DNA from: Tractidigestivibacter scatoligenes
GTDB lineage: Bacteria > Actinomycetota > Coriobacteriia > Coriobacteriales > Atopobiaceae
Assembly (NCBI RefSeq): GCF_001494635.1
Contig: NZ_LOJF01000009.1
Coordinates: 248,001 to 312,000 of the forward strand
Direction: 5' to 3'
DNA length: 64,000 nt
This document shows positions 53,636-61,647 of the stretch, piece by piece. The position numbers and the translations under genes are program-made. Under the pieces are notes generated by a model. The model was given only the letters and a program-made list of their open reading frames with translations, did no database searches and was not told the DNA's origin. Each line of letters starts with the position of its first letter. Positions within the stretch are counted from its first letter, which is position 1.

Positions 53636-53659
53636 GGGCCCGCCCAGAAGAGCGGGCCC
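53636..53659 (-). terminator. terminator after the SDR gene
   Basis: GGGCCCGC (53636-53643) pairs perfectly with GCGGGCCC (53652-53659) around an 8-base loop; TTCTC follows on the minus strand. It is 28 bases after the SDR stop and ends the three-gene module. Confidence 0.65.
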
Positions 53660-53687
53660 ACCCTTGCAGTTATCTTCGCATCATGGG

Positions 53688-54512
53688 CTAGAAGGTGGTC
53701 CAGCCACCGTCCACGGTTATCTGGGCACCATTCACATAGGCATTGTCATCATCGAGAAGGAACAGTATTGCCCTTGCAATGTCCTCTGGCGTTCCCATCA
53801 TGGTGTTGCCGTCCGCATCGTGACCCAGTGAAACTCCCCCGCGAACGTTGTACAGCTCGTTGCCCTCGGAATCCATGACGTCGCGATCTGGCCACTTCTC
53901 CATAGCGTTCCCCAGGATGCCGGAGAGTATTGCCCCCGGGTTTACGACGTTCACCCTAAGGTTGCGCCAGTGATACGACCATGCAAGATTTCGCGCAAGG
54001 CCAAGGACTGCGTGCTTTGAGGTTACGTATGCCGCCCCCGCAGTGGAGCCATACAGTCCGCCCACCGAACCGACTATCACAACATTTGCTGCAGGCCCCT
54101 CATGATCGAGCAGCATGGGAAGGCAGTCTCGAACAAGGTAGAAGCAATCGTTGCAGTTCACATCCATGACATATTGCCAAAGTGCATCATCTGTCTTGTG
54201 AGCAGGGCACATGAGGTCGAGGACCCCGGCGACATACAGCAGACTGTCGATTCGCCCGTACTTCTCGCGAGCCGCCGCAACAAGACCCGAACGGTCTTCG
54301 GAGCTCGTTACGTCCCCGTAGACCATTTCAAGATTGCCTTTGAATTCGGGCAGCTCCTCGGAGATCTCCTCGAGCGTATCGGCCATGTTGTCTCTGTTGT
54401 TGTCGAATCCAATCACCGTTGCGCCATCGGCAAGAAGCATCTTGAGGGTGGCTGCCCCCATCCCCGAAGCGCATCCAACGAGTACAACGACCTTTCCCTT
54501 CATGGAAGACAT
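53688..54512 (-). CDS. short-chain dehydrogenase/reductase
   Basis: A 274-residue classical SDR. It has VVVLVGCASGMGAATLKML with the glycine-rich cofactor site, the adenine-ribose FDNNRDN segment that favours NAD, a catalytic Ser in VVIVGSVGGLYG and the YVTSKHAVLG motif (Tyr and Lys of the YxxxK triad), then VNPGAI and the C-terminal VDGGWTTF. The ATG at 54512 has AGGAGGG upstream. It starts 12 bases after the GcvT-family gene and is the last gene of the module, so it probably oxidises or reduces a product of the two upstream enzymes. Confidence 0.9.
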   Translation of the reverse strand: MSSMKGKVVVLVGCASGMGAATLKMLLADGATVIGFDNNRDNMADTLEEISEELPEFKGNLEMVYGDVTSSEDRSGLVAAAREKYGRIDSLLYVAGVLDLMCPAHKTDDALWQYVMDVNCNDCFYLVRDCLPMLLDHEGPAANVVIVGSVGGLYGSTAGAAYVTSKHAVLGLARNLAWSYHWRNLRVNVVNPGAILSGILGNAMEKWPDRDVMDSEGNELYNVRGGVSLGHDADGNTMMGTPEDIARAILFLLDDDNAYVNGAQITVDGGWTTF

Positions 54513-54524
54513 GGCATATCCCTC

Positions 54525-55514
54525 CTAGCACCACTTGGGAGCAACGATGACGGCGGGCGAGTCATTTGGCCCAATGGTCACCTTGGTCCCCAGGGGACAT
54601 CTCTTCGGATCGACTATTGCGTAGCCGATGTTCTTACCGACGGTGTAGCCGTAAATCATCTGGCGGCACTTTCCGACTGGTATTCCGCGCTTGCGGACTA
54701 TCTCGTTCTGGCATATGTCCTCATAGCTCTCGCGCTCAATCTCAACGCCGACGAACGCATAGCGCGGGCCAACTTCCTGAGCCTTCTCCAGTGCAGCGCG
54801 CCCCACAAAGTCACCCTTCTTGTCGAGATGCACCGACCATCCAAGGTTTGCCTCGAAGGGCGTCAGGTGGTGATAGTCCTGCCTAAGGGCCATGCCCTTC
54901 TCCATGGGTAGGCTCCTCACGAAAACCTCGAGCGTTTGCAGCTCCCGAGAATCTGCGTCACGCAAGAGCTTGAGAATCTGGTCGGAATCAGAGCGAGAGC
55001 AATAGATCTCATAGCCGAGTTCGCCGGTGAAGCCGCCTCTGTCCACGCGAACCGAAATCCCACCAATGCTGGCATCGACAATCTGGAAGCGCTTCAGCTC
55101 ATCGACGGGAGCATCCAGCAGCTTGTCCATCACCTCTGCTGAACGAGGCCCCTGCACGGAGAACATGTCGATTTCTGGCGTGATGTCAGAGAAGGCGACA
55201 TCGCATCCTTCCGCATGCTCTCCCAGCCAGCGGACCATCTGAGGTCCGTAGAGCGTAGAGAGCCACCAGTGGTTCTCCTCAAGGCGGATTGCCATAAGGT
55301 CATCGATAATTCCACCGCTATCGTCGAGCATCGTGGTGTACTTCTCGCGCCCCACGTTGCACTGAGCAACGGTATTGACTAGAAGCTTGTCGAGCAGGGC
55401 GGTCGAGTCTGCCCCCGTTACGTCCACCGTGTCGTGGGTCCAGCGATACCAACCGGAGTCTTTCCTCACTGCAAGCGCATCTGCACGAGCAACCTCATCG
55501 TCTTTAAACAGCAT
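54525..55514 (-). CDS. GcvT-family aminomethyl/methyl transferase (module 2)
   Basis: A 329-residue GcvT-like protein, close to GcvT length. It keeps the THF-site block YTTMLDDSGGIIDDLMAIRL, in which the Asp after GGI corresponds to the catalytic Asp101 of E. coli GcvT, plus MFSVQGPRSAEVM, RGGFTGELGYEIYCS, PMEKGMALRQDYHHLTPFEANLGW and GRAAL. The rest of the glycine cleavage system (H, P, L) is absent here, so another C1 donor is likely. The ATG at 55514 has GGGGAG upstream. It is the middle gene of a tight operon (gaps of 14 and 12 bases). Confidence 0.87.
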   Translation of the reverse strand: MLFKDDEVARADALAVRKDSGWYRWTHDTVDVTGADSTALLDKLLVNTVAQCNVGREKYTTMLDDSGGIIDDLMAIRLEENHWWLSTLYGPQMVRWLGEHAEGCDVAFSDITPEIDMFSVQGPRSAEVMDKLLDAPVDELKRFQIVDASIGGISVRVDRGGFTGELGYEIYCSRSDSDQILKLLRDADSRELQTLEVFVRSLPMEKGMALRQDYHHLTPFEANLGWSVHLDKKGDFVGRAALEKAQEVGPRYAFVGVEIERESYEDICQNEIVRKRGIPVGKCRQMIYGYTVGKNIGYAIVDPKRCPLGTKVTIGPNDSPAVIVAPKWC

Positions 55515-55528
55515 GATTCGTCACTCCC

Positions 55529-56761
55529 CTACACCATGTGTGTATCGATCTTGCGGCCAATCTGGATGAACTGGTACTCGTCGTCCTTCCCGTCAATCCA
55601 GACGGACCACTCGGGCGAGACAAGCGTCTTGACGGCACCGTTCCACTCAGCCTCGTATCCGGCGGTTATCTCGTCGAGAGGAGCCATGGGGAAACGGCCG
55701 TTAAAGTCATCGGTTGAGACCTTGATGGTCACGCCATCGCTGTCGAAGGCCTCCCACTCGAAGGGAACAAGCTGGCAGCCCATGATGGCCCCAATGTAGG
55801 CGCCCATGACACGCGGGTCGTTGTCGCCCACCTCGCGGGGGATGTCGAGCCACGCACGGAGACCCTCCCGTGCAAATGGGTCGACAAAGTGGTTCTTGCC
55901 TGCCGTTGAAAAGACAATCGGAAGCACGCGGTCAAAGTCTCCGTCGTTCTTCTCCATATCCCTGATTGCAATAAGCGGGAACGAAATAGACCAGACCCAG
56001 CCCATCTGGGCAACCCAGTTGTACTGCCACTCGAAGGAGTGCTCCTCGCCAAAAGTCTGCGTATACTGGCCGTTTCGAAGGCCTTGGGCATGCTTCACGC
56101 GACGCTCCAGCGGCGTATCGTGAACGGGAGCTGCGGACTCGCCCCTGTGGTCAAGCCAGCCCTGGTGATGCAGGCCAAACGCATCGAGCCGCTCCGCGAC
56201 CACACGACAGTGGGGGTCGCCGCACCCACGCGCCTCGCACATGTTCAACGCGACGTCATTGGTGATCTTGCCATGCTCACCGCCTGCAGCGATGTCGAAG
56301 TTGGCGGTAAACATCGCCGTTGTCATGTTGCACATCTCGGAGCCGACAATGTCCCAAGGGCAGGAATCGAGCTCCTTCTCGACACGGTTTCGCGTGAATT
56401 GAATCACGCGCCCAGCCATATCCTCTGCCTCATCACCATAGTCTCCCCATATGGCACCTATCCACGCCTCCCTGTCTACGAATTCCGGGATGTTCCATTC
56501 GTCGTAGAAGGCATTGAGATACTGTTGGAGCTGACCCTCGGAGCCCGAGCACGCTGCGCAGTTCATCATGTTCGCGGTTTCGCAGATTCGCGCAGTCCGG
56601 TCCTCCCAGTCATCGTTGAGGATGCGCATCACCTGGAAGATGTTTGCGGAGAACGCGGCAATCGTTCTGAGGCAGAAGGAATACGCCTCCTTCTCGGGAA
56701 TCACCTTCCCAAACGCCGTCTCGACACCACGATGGAGATCAACCCTCTGTTTTAGTGCCAT
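55529..56761 (-). CDS. unrecognised 410-residue cysteine-containing protein
   Basis: No family could be assigned with confidence. The protein is soluble, rich in Trp, Glu and Asp, and has two cysteine motifs: NMMNCAACSGSEGQ at about residue 68 and EARGCGDPHCRVVAERLD near residue 190. The second resembles the GxGDxxCxF signature of the V4R and thiazoline-carboxylate hydrolase-like families, but the resemblance is short. The remainder has no motif I recognise. It is the first gene of the module-2 operon (AGGAGGAGG upstream of the ATG), divergent from the PucR regulator, so it is probably substrate specific. It may bring methylated substrate or a metal centre to the GcvT-like partner. Confidence 0.75.
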   Translation of the reverse strand: MALKQRVDLHRGVETAFGKVIPEKEAYSFCLRTIAAFSANIFQVMRILNDDWEDRTARICETANMMNCAACSGSEGQLQQYLNAFYDEWNIPEFVDREAWIGAIWGDYGDEAEDMAGRVIQFTRNRVEKELDSCPWDIVGSEMCNMTTAMFTANFDIAAGGEHGKITNDVALNMCEARGCGDPHCRVVAERLDAFGLHHQGWLDHRGESAAPVHDTPLERRVKHAQGLRNGQYTQTFGEEHSFEWQYNWVAQMGWVWSISFPLIAIRDMEKNDGDFDRVLPIVFSTAGKNHFVDPFAREGLRAWLDIPREVGDNDPRVMGAYIGAIMGCQLVPFEWEAFDSDGVTIKVSTDDFNGRFPMAPLDEITAGYEAEWNGAVKTLVSPEWSVWIDGKDDEYQFIQIGRKIDTHMV

Positions 56762-56837
56762 GACCCACTCCTCCTCCTATGCGAACCGAAAGGCAGCACG
56801 TGCCTCATAAAATGGAGGATGTAATTGGAGGGCATTT

Positions 56838-56852
56838 ACTGCCAGCGGCAGT
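56838..56852. promoter_or_regulatory. palindrome and TTGGAGG repeats in the module-2 control region
   Basis: ACTGCC-AGC-GGCAGT is a perfect 15-base palindrome. It is flanked by three near-copies of TTGGAGG(AT) at about 56812, 56825 and 56853. The block lies between the divergent 410-residue protein gene and the PucR gene and is a candidate regulator binding region. Confidence 0.4.
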
Positions 56853-57032
56853 TTGGAGGATTGTGCCTCGAGGGACACCTACGATCTGTTGGTCCCGAGA
56901 GGCAGTCGCCCTTCCACCGAGACACGTCGGCCCCTTGACGGAATGGATCGGCTCGGCTCTTCCTGTCTGCTACATTGGCAAGCACATTACGTAACGGCAC
57001 TTGGTGTCATGTCCAGGCATGTGGTGATTGTC

Positions 57033-58625
57033 ATGAAGGTGAGTCCTCAGTTGATCTGCGAAGGCCTTCCGGCTGAGTTCGAGGCGCAGCTCTCCGGTGC
57101 CTCTCCCCTGGAGGAGACGCTCGAGGCGCCCGAACTCCTGGCAACAGATGCCCCCGAGCTGCGGGGAGGACGAATCTTCGTAACCAGCGCAGACCGTCTC
57201 CCCCGTCTCACCAAGCTTGGACAAGGCTGCGCCCTGCTTTGCATAGGCGACACCAGGAGGTTGGATTGGTTTCGGAGGCACTGCGCAGTCATCACCGTTA
57301 GCCCGAGCCTTGATTTCTACACTGTTTTCTCCGCAGTCCAGCAGGTGTTTCTCCGCATTGGAAACTGGGTGCTCGACACCTACCAGATACTCGAAGACGG
57401 CGGCTCAATCCAGTCGATGCTCGAGGCATCCGCAGCAGTCACCCCTGCGTCGATGATCGTTGTGGACTCGAGCTTCGACTGCATAGCCTCAACAGGCCTG
57501 AGGGCGGATTCGGCGGAGTCTCCAGAAGGCGTCCCAGATGGCGCGGCAGAGGAGGCGGGCAGAAGGCTTCCCCTCTCGCAGGTAGACCAGTACCTTGCGT
57601 CCTACAATCTCTCAATGAGCGAAAAGGAGCCCTTCGCCCTTGAGTTTGACCAGCTACAAAGCCTGAATGTTAATCTCATCGACGCTAATGGATACCACGG
57701 GTGCCTCTCGTTCCTCTATTACGACAGGAGCATGCGTCCTGGCGACTCATTCATCGCCAGGCATCTTGCGCGCATGGTGCTTCGGTGCGTATCCCAACCC
57801 AGAGGCAAAACGGAGACCCGCAACGACATTTTGAAGAGAGCCCTCTCCAACCTGATAGAGAACCTTCCCCTTGGCACCCTGGAGCTCGCAGCCCTTCAGG
57901 CAGCATCCTCGAATGGCACCTACGTTTGCGTGCTGATGCGACCCCAAAGGCGGTCTCGGGAGCTCCCGCTGTCCTACATTTGCAACTCGCTCGAGGAGGA
58001 CATCCCCGGTACAATCGCATTTGAGTACAAGCAGACTTCGGTTGCCGCCTTCATTCGCATCGACCGTCTTGCACCAGAGGGGAGTCGCAGAGACGAGCTT
58101 GAGCGCAGGCTCCTCCCCATTCTCGTCTCCCTAGACATGAAGGCAGGGATGTCCGATCATGTGAGCAACCCGCTTGAGGCAAGAAGCTATTTCCTACAGG
58201 CGAGCATTGCCCTTGACAAGGGCTCTTGCCTGCAGGAAGGTCCCTCCCTCTACCGATTCCAAGACTATGCGCTCGCAGAGCTGTTGGAGAACTGCACGGG
58301 AGAAATGCCCGTCGAGCTGTACTTCACGAGCGGTCTTAGGCGGCTCTTTGCCCACGACAAGAACTCTGCAACCTCATACGTCCAGACCATGAGCGAGTAC
58401 CTGAAGCACAACATGAACGTCACGCACACTGCCCAGGCTCTCTTCATCCATCGCTCCACGCTCATAGACCGCCTCGAGCGCATACGTTCGCTTTTGGACG
58501 AAGACCTGGAGGACCCGGACGAACGGCTGCGACTGGAGATGGTACTGCGAGCGTTGGAGCTTCGTGGCCAGTTGAGAAACCAGCTCGGGGGATACAGCCA
58601 AAGCGGCAGCATCCCCCTGATGTAG
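57033..58625 (+). CDS. PucR-type transcriptional regulator (module 2)
   Basis: A 530-residue regulator. The C-terminal helix-turn-helix (NVTHTAQALFIHRSTLIDRLERI) is of PucR type, the central part has a CdaR/GGDEF-like region (LEARSYFLQASIALDKG), and the N-terminal 300 residues form sensing domains. The chosen start is ATG 57033, preceded by GGTGAT; ATG 57009 is a possible alternative, and upstream frames lack homology. It is divergent from the 410-residue protein, GcvT-like and SDR operon, as PucR 1 is from its GcvT-like gene, so a substrate-sensing activator role is likely. Confidence 0.86.
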   Translation: MKVSPQLICEGLPAEFEAQLSGASPLEETLEAPELLATDAPELRGGRIFVTSADRLPRLTKLGQGCALLCIGDTRRLDWFRRHCAVITVSPSLDFYTVFSAVQQVFLRIGNWVLDTYQILEDGGSIQSMLEASAAVTPASMIVVDSSFDCIASTGLRADSAESPEGVPDGAAEEAGRRLPLSQVDQYLASYNLSMSEKEPFALEFDQLQSLNVNLIDANGYHGCLSFLYYDRSMRPGDSFIARHLARMVLRCVSQPRGKTETRNDILKRALSNLIENLPLGTLELAALQAASSNGTYVCVLMRPQRRSRELPLSYICNSLEEDIPGTIAFEYKQTSVAAFIRIDRLAPEGSRRDELERRLLPILVSLDMKAGMSDHVSNPLEARSYFLQASIALDKGSCLQEGPSLYRFQDYALAELLENCTGEMPVELYFTSGLRRLFAHDKNSATSYVQTMSEYLKHNMNVTHTAQALFIHRSTLIDRLERIRSLLDEDLEDPDERLRLEMVLRALELRGQLRNQLGGYSQSGSIPLM

Positions 58626-58661
58626 CACTCCCCGTTATAAGGCAGCCGATGGTTCCAGCGC

Positions 58662-58877
58662 CTAGTCTCCCAAGGCCTTGAGCTCTGCGTCAATCTCGTC
58701 GAGATGGTCCGCAAGTTCCTTGGCTTGGGGGAAGCTCGCGAGCTTCCTCAGAGTGAGCCCATACACCATCTTCATCTGAGGGTCGGTCTTGAAGCCGGGC
58801 GAATACTTGCAGATGATATCCGCAGCCGCCTCGTTCTTCGCAAGCGCTTTGATCTTGCTGTCAACAGAAACACCCAT
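58662..58877 (-). CDS. small helical-domain protein
   Basis: A 71-residue protein: VSVDSKIKALAKNEAAADI, then KYSPGFKTDPQMKMVYGLTL, RKLASFPQAKEL and a closing acidic helix. The pattern resembles the small helical domain found at the C terminus of some gut and rumen bacterial glucosidases and dehydrogenases (S-K-I-x-x-L, YLPGF, MAKGMSLR, ASFPQA), here as a stand-alone gene. This resemblance is from memory and should be tested. ATG 58877 has GGAGAGGAGAG upstream. It is convergent with the PucR gene, and a perfect hairpin lies in its leader. Confidence 0.7.
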   Translation of the reverse strand: MGVSVDSKIKALAKNEAAADIICKYSPGFKTDPQMKMVYGLTLRKLASFPQAKELADHLDEIDAELKALGD

Positions 58878-59265
58878 TGCGCTCTCCTCTCCTTGGCGGG
58901 ATGCTGCATGCATCCCGCCCTGCTGGTGGATTGCGAGGACACCCTCGCAGCTCTCAACTAGCATCAAGGTAGAAAGCGCGTACGTACACCGCACAAAGCA
59001 GGGGTGTTTTTCGAGGGGAACACCTACAAAGTGAACGTGATGCGCGGGGCGGCAGGATGGCATAGGGCAAAGAGACCCCTATCCCCGCGCAGCACCAAGT
59101 GCGCGCCATAGATATTCCGACCGGGACTCACTATGAGCAGTCGTCGCACGGTCATGCTCGCCCCTGCGTGACCGATGCACCTTGAGCGCGATCGTCACAA
59201 GGTACTCCTCTTTCATCCTCGGCAAGAATGAGACAAAGGGACTGTCCCTTTGTCTCATCTTTGTC
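58878..59265. other. 388-bp gap between the small protein gene and the LacI regulator
   Basis: Apart from the leader hairpin (58895-58919) and the palindrome next to the LacI stop (59228-59269), nothing recognisable is present; two short frames lack support. Confidence 0.55.
58895..58919 (-). promoter_or_regulatory. hairpin in the leader of the small protein gene
   Basis: GGCGGGATGC pairs perfectly with GCATCCCGCC around TGCAT. It stands just upstream of the ribosome binding site of the 71-residue protein, so it might control its translation or transcription. Confidence 0.5.
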
Positions 59266-59269
59266 TCAT
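59228..59269 (-). terminator. TGAGACAAAGGGA palindrome with an extra half unit at the LacI stop
   Basis: ATGAGACAAAGGGAC (59228-59242) pairs perfectly with 59244-59258, and an 11-base copy of the right end (CTTTGTCTCAT) follows at 59259-59269. The stop codon of the LacI-family gene (59266-59268) is inside this extra half unit. It matches the palindromes at 27601 and 33110. Confidence 0.8.
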
Positions 59270-60288
59270 CGCAGGTCGGCGACGGTTTGGCGCTCGACGA
59301 GCGTTCCGGCGATTCTGATCTGCTGGATGTGGTAGTTGGGACTTGTACCGAGAAGCGCCTGCTCAAAAGCACGACGTCCGCGCGAGAAGAGGTCAAACCG
59401 AACGGTCGTGAGCCGGTTGTGCGGCACCGAGGCGGAAAGCGAATCGTCCACGCCCACCACGCTCACGTCCTCCGGCACCCTCCTGCCGGCATCCTCAAGC
59501 GCAGCAATGACGCCGAGCGCCATCTGGTCGTTGGCAACGTAAACAGCCGTCATGTCCTTGTCGGCGACAAGTGTCGCGCCAGCCTCGTAGCCGCTGTCAG
59601 CCGTCCAGTCCCCGCGCAGAGGCTCGGCAACGTCGATGCCACGCACCTCGAGCGCGTCTCGCCAGCCCCGCTCGCGGAAGTTGGAGTCGACGGAGTACGA
59701 GGGGCCGGCCACAAAGCGCACCTGGCGATGCCCATGCGAGAACAGGTGGTCCATCACGAGCATCGAGCAACCGTACTGATCAGAGTCAACCGTGGTGCAA
59801 TGGGGGTGCTCGTACATGGTGAGCAGGACCGTGCCAAATCCCGGGCTGGGGCGGAAGGATTCGAAGTCCTCCGCCTTGATGCTCATGCTCATGATCATGG
59901 CGTCAACCGGCAGTGAGAGCATGCGCTTGGTCATGCGCTCGAGGGAGACTGGATCGTTGTCGCCCATCTCGACCATGGTGATGGCATCCCCATGCTCCCG
60001 CGCAGCAGTCATGATGCCGTCGAGCGTGGAGAGGTTACCAAACTCTGTTATGTTGTAGATGCAGAGCCCCACGGAGCGATACCTGCCGCTCCTGAGCGAC
60101 CTTCCGGCGAAGTTTGGCCTGAAGCCAAGCTCGTCCATGGCCTTCTGGACCGCCCGCCTCGTCGACTCGCTCACATTGGGCTGTCCATTGACCACGCGAG
60201 AGACCGTCTGCTGAGAGACCCCCGCCCTCTCAGCAACGTCTGCCATCGAGACAAAATGATACGAGCTGTCGTGGCGAACCGCGCTCAT
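59266..60288 (-). CDS. LacI family transcriptional regulator of the galactose operon
   Basis: A 340-residue repressor. The helix-turn-helix MADVAERAGVSQQTVSRVVNGQPNVSESTR is followed by the hinge helix RPNFAGRSLRSG and a periplasmic-binding-protein-like sugar domain (SVGLCIYNITEFG to the C terminus, with VSVVGVDDSLSASVPHNRLTTVRFD). It is divergent from galM-galK-galT, which it most likely controls in response to galactose or a galactoside. The ATG at 60288 has AGGAGAGG upstream. Its stop lies within a dispersed palindrome. Confidence 0.92.
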   Translation of the reverse strand: MSAVRHDSSYHFVSMADVAERAGVSQQTVSRVVNGQPNVSESTRRAVQKAMDELGFRPNFAGRSLRSGRYRSVGLCIYNITEFGNLSTLDGIMTAAREHGDAITMVEMGDNDPVSLERMTKRMLSLPVDAMIMSMSIKAEDFESFRPSPGFGTVLLTMYEHPHCTTVDSDQYGCSMLVMDHLFSHGHRQVRFVAGPSYSVDSNFRERGWRDALEVRGIDVAEPLRGDWTADSGYEAGATLVADKDMTAVYVANDQMALGVIAALEDAGRRVPEDVSVVGVDDSLSASVPHNRLTTVRFDLFSRGRRAFEQALLGTSPNYHIQQIRIAGTLVERQTVADLR

Positions 60289-60393
60289 CCCAGGTCCTCT
60301 CCTGCACGCATCTGCCCAGTCGGGCCCCACCAGTTACCGTCCGTCGGACAAGCGCGAAAAACCTCGAGACTCTCGCCGCCCAACGTCGCTGAG

Positions 60394-60405
60394 TACGTTA
60401 ACATA
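60394..60405. promoter_or_regulatory. candidate LacI operator between the regulator and galM
   Basis: TACGTTAACATA is a 12-base palindrome with one mismatch, built on the central GTTAAC typical of actinobacterial LacI operators. It lies in the 190-bp divergent region. A possible galM -10 (CAATTAT) is near 60456. Confidence 0.45.
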
Positions 60406-60479
60406 ACTCTGCTTGCATTCGAGCAGCTTTACACAAATTGCTGCTTACTGGGCAATTATCGCACGTGAGAGGAGACCCC

Positions 60480-61562
60480 ATGGTTAGCTCGGAGGTCCTT
60501 GGGCGTATGCCGACGGGAGAGCAGGTCCATCTCTTCACAATCAGCACTCCTCGGGCGCGCCTCAGGCTCATGGAATTTGGGGCAGCGTTGCTCTCGCTCG
60601 AGGTACCAGACGCCTCGGGTACGGCGGGAGACGTGCTCCTTGGGATGGCGTCTCTCGAGGACTACTTCGACAACCCCGCCTGCCACGGTTCCACCGTAGG
60701 GCCCATCGCAAACCGCACGGACGGGGCAGAGATGACCATAGGCCCCGCCGTCGCCTGCCACCTTGCGAGAAACGATGGACCCGGCCAACGCAACAACCTC
60801 CACACCAGCCTTACCTCGGGGCTCCACAAGCGCATATGGAGGGCAGCCGCAGTCGAGAAGAGAAACGCGGTGCGCCTTACCTGCCAGCTTGGCGAGGGCG
60901 AGCTTGGCCTTCCAGGCAACCGTACCTTCACCTGCGAGGTCTCGCTTGTCGACCTTCCCGATGAGACCACGCGCCTCACGGTCTCGTACTCCTGCAAGAC
61001 CGATGCCCTCACCTTTGTGAACATGACCAACCACAGCTACTTCAACCTGGCAGGCCACAACGCTGGCACCGCTATGGGAACGGTCGTGCGCCTCGAGGCA
61101 GACGAGTTTCTCCCTATCCGCGAGGACTCGGTCTCGACGGGTGAGATTCGCCCCGTCGACGGAACGCCCTTCGACTTTCGCGAGCCAAAGACCTTGGGAT
61201 GCGACATTGACGGTAATGACGAGCAGCTGCGGCGGGCACGCGGATACGATCACTGCTTCTGCATCCGCAACTGGAAGCCGGGTGCCCCACCACGCCTGGC
61301 CCTCTCGGCACGTGACCCCAGAAGCGGTCGTACGCTGGAGATATACGTCACCACGCCGGGCGCGCACCTCTACACGGGAAACTGGCTCGACGACGCCCAC
61401 GCCAAAGGCGGCGGCACCTATCAGCCACGCGCCGGCTTTGCTTTCGAGCCTGAGTTCTATCCGGACTGCGCACACCACCTCTCGTGGCCGCAGCCAATCT
61501 GCACACCTGCCCAGCCGTACATCCAAACGATCGTCTACCAGCTAGGAACCATGTCACGCTGA
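60480..61562 (+). CDS. galM: galactose mutarotase (aldose 1-epimerase)
   Basis: Interconverts beta- and alpha-D-galactose so that GalK can phosphorylate the alpha form. The 360-residue protein is full length, with GSTVGPIANRTDGAEMTIG, the catalytic His in FVNMTNHSYFNLAGH, RGYDHCF and the catalytic Glu in FAFEPEFYPD. The ATG at 60480 has GAGGAGAC upstream. It is the first gene of a galM-galK-galT operon, divergent from its LacI regulator, with 85 bases to galK. Confidence 0.95.
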   Translation: MVSSEVLGRMPTGEQVHLFTISTPRARLRLMEFGAALLSLEVPDASGTAGDVLLGMASLEDYFDNPACHGSTVGPIANRTDGAEMTIGPAVACHLARNDGPGQRNNLHTSLTSGLHKRIWRAAAVEKRNAVRLTCQLGEGELGLPGNRTFTCEVSLVDLPDETTRLTVSYSCKTDALTFVNMTNHSYFNLAGHNAGTAMGTVVRLEADEFLPIREDSVSTGEIRPVDGTPFDFREPKTLGCDIDGNDEQLRRARGYDHCFCIRNWKPGAPPRLALSARDPRSGRTLEIYVTTPGAHLYTGNWLDDAHAKGGGTYQPRAGFAFEPEFYPDCAHHLSWPQPICTPAQPYIQTIVYQLGTMSR

Positions 61563-61647
61563 AGAAAAATGCTGTAAAGGTGAGACGGGCGCTGCCCCCT
61601 CATTGCGAAGACGCGTTGCCCGGCATGCCGGGAGGAAGGAGAACACG

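Larger units (their letters stand above)
53133..53687. other. 555-bp gap between the SDR gene and fhs
   Basis: The gap contains a 61-bp direct duplication (53215-53275 and 53488-53548) around a relatively AT-rich 212-bp core, and the SDR terminator at 53636-53659. A plus-strand frame of 117 codons and a minus-strand frame of about 73 codons cross the repeats, but neither has a good ribosome site or known homology. No THF riboswitch pattern was recognised in the fhs leader. Confidence 0.6.
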
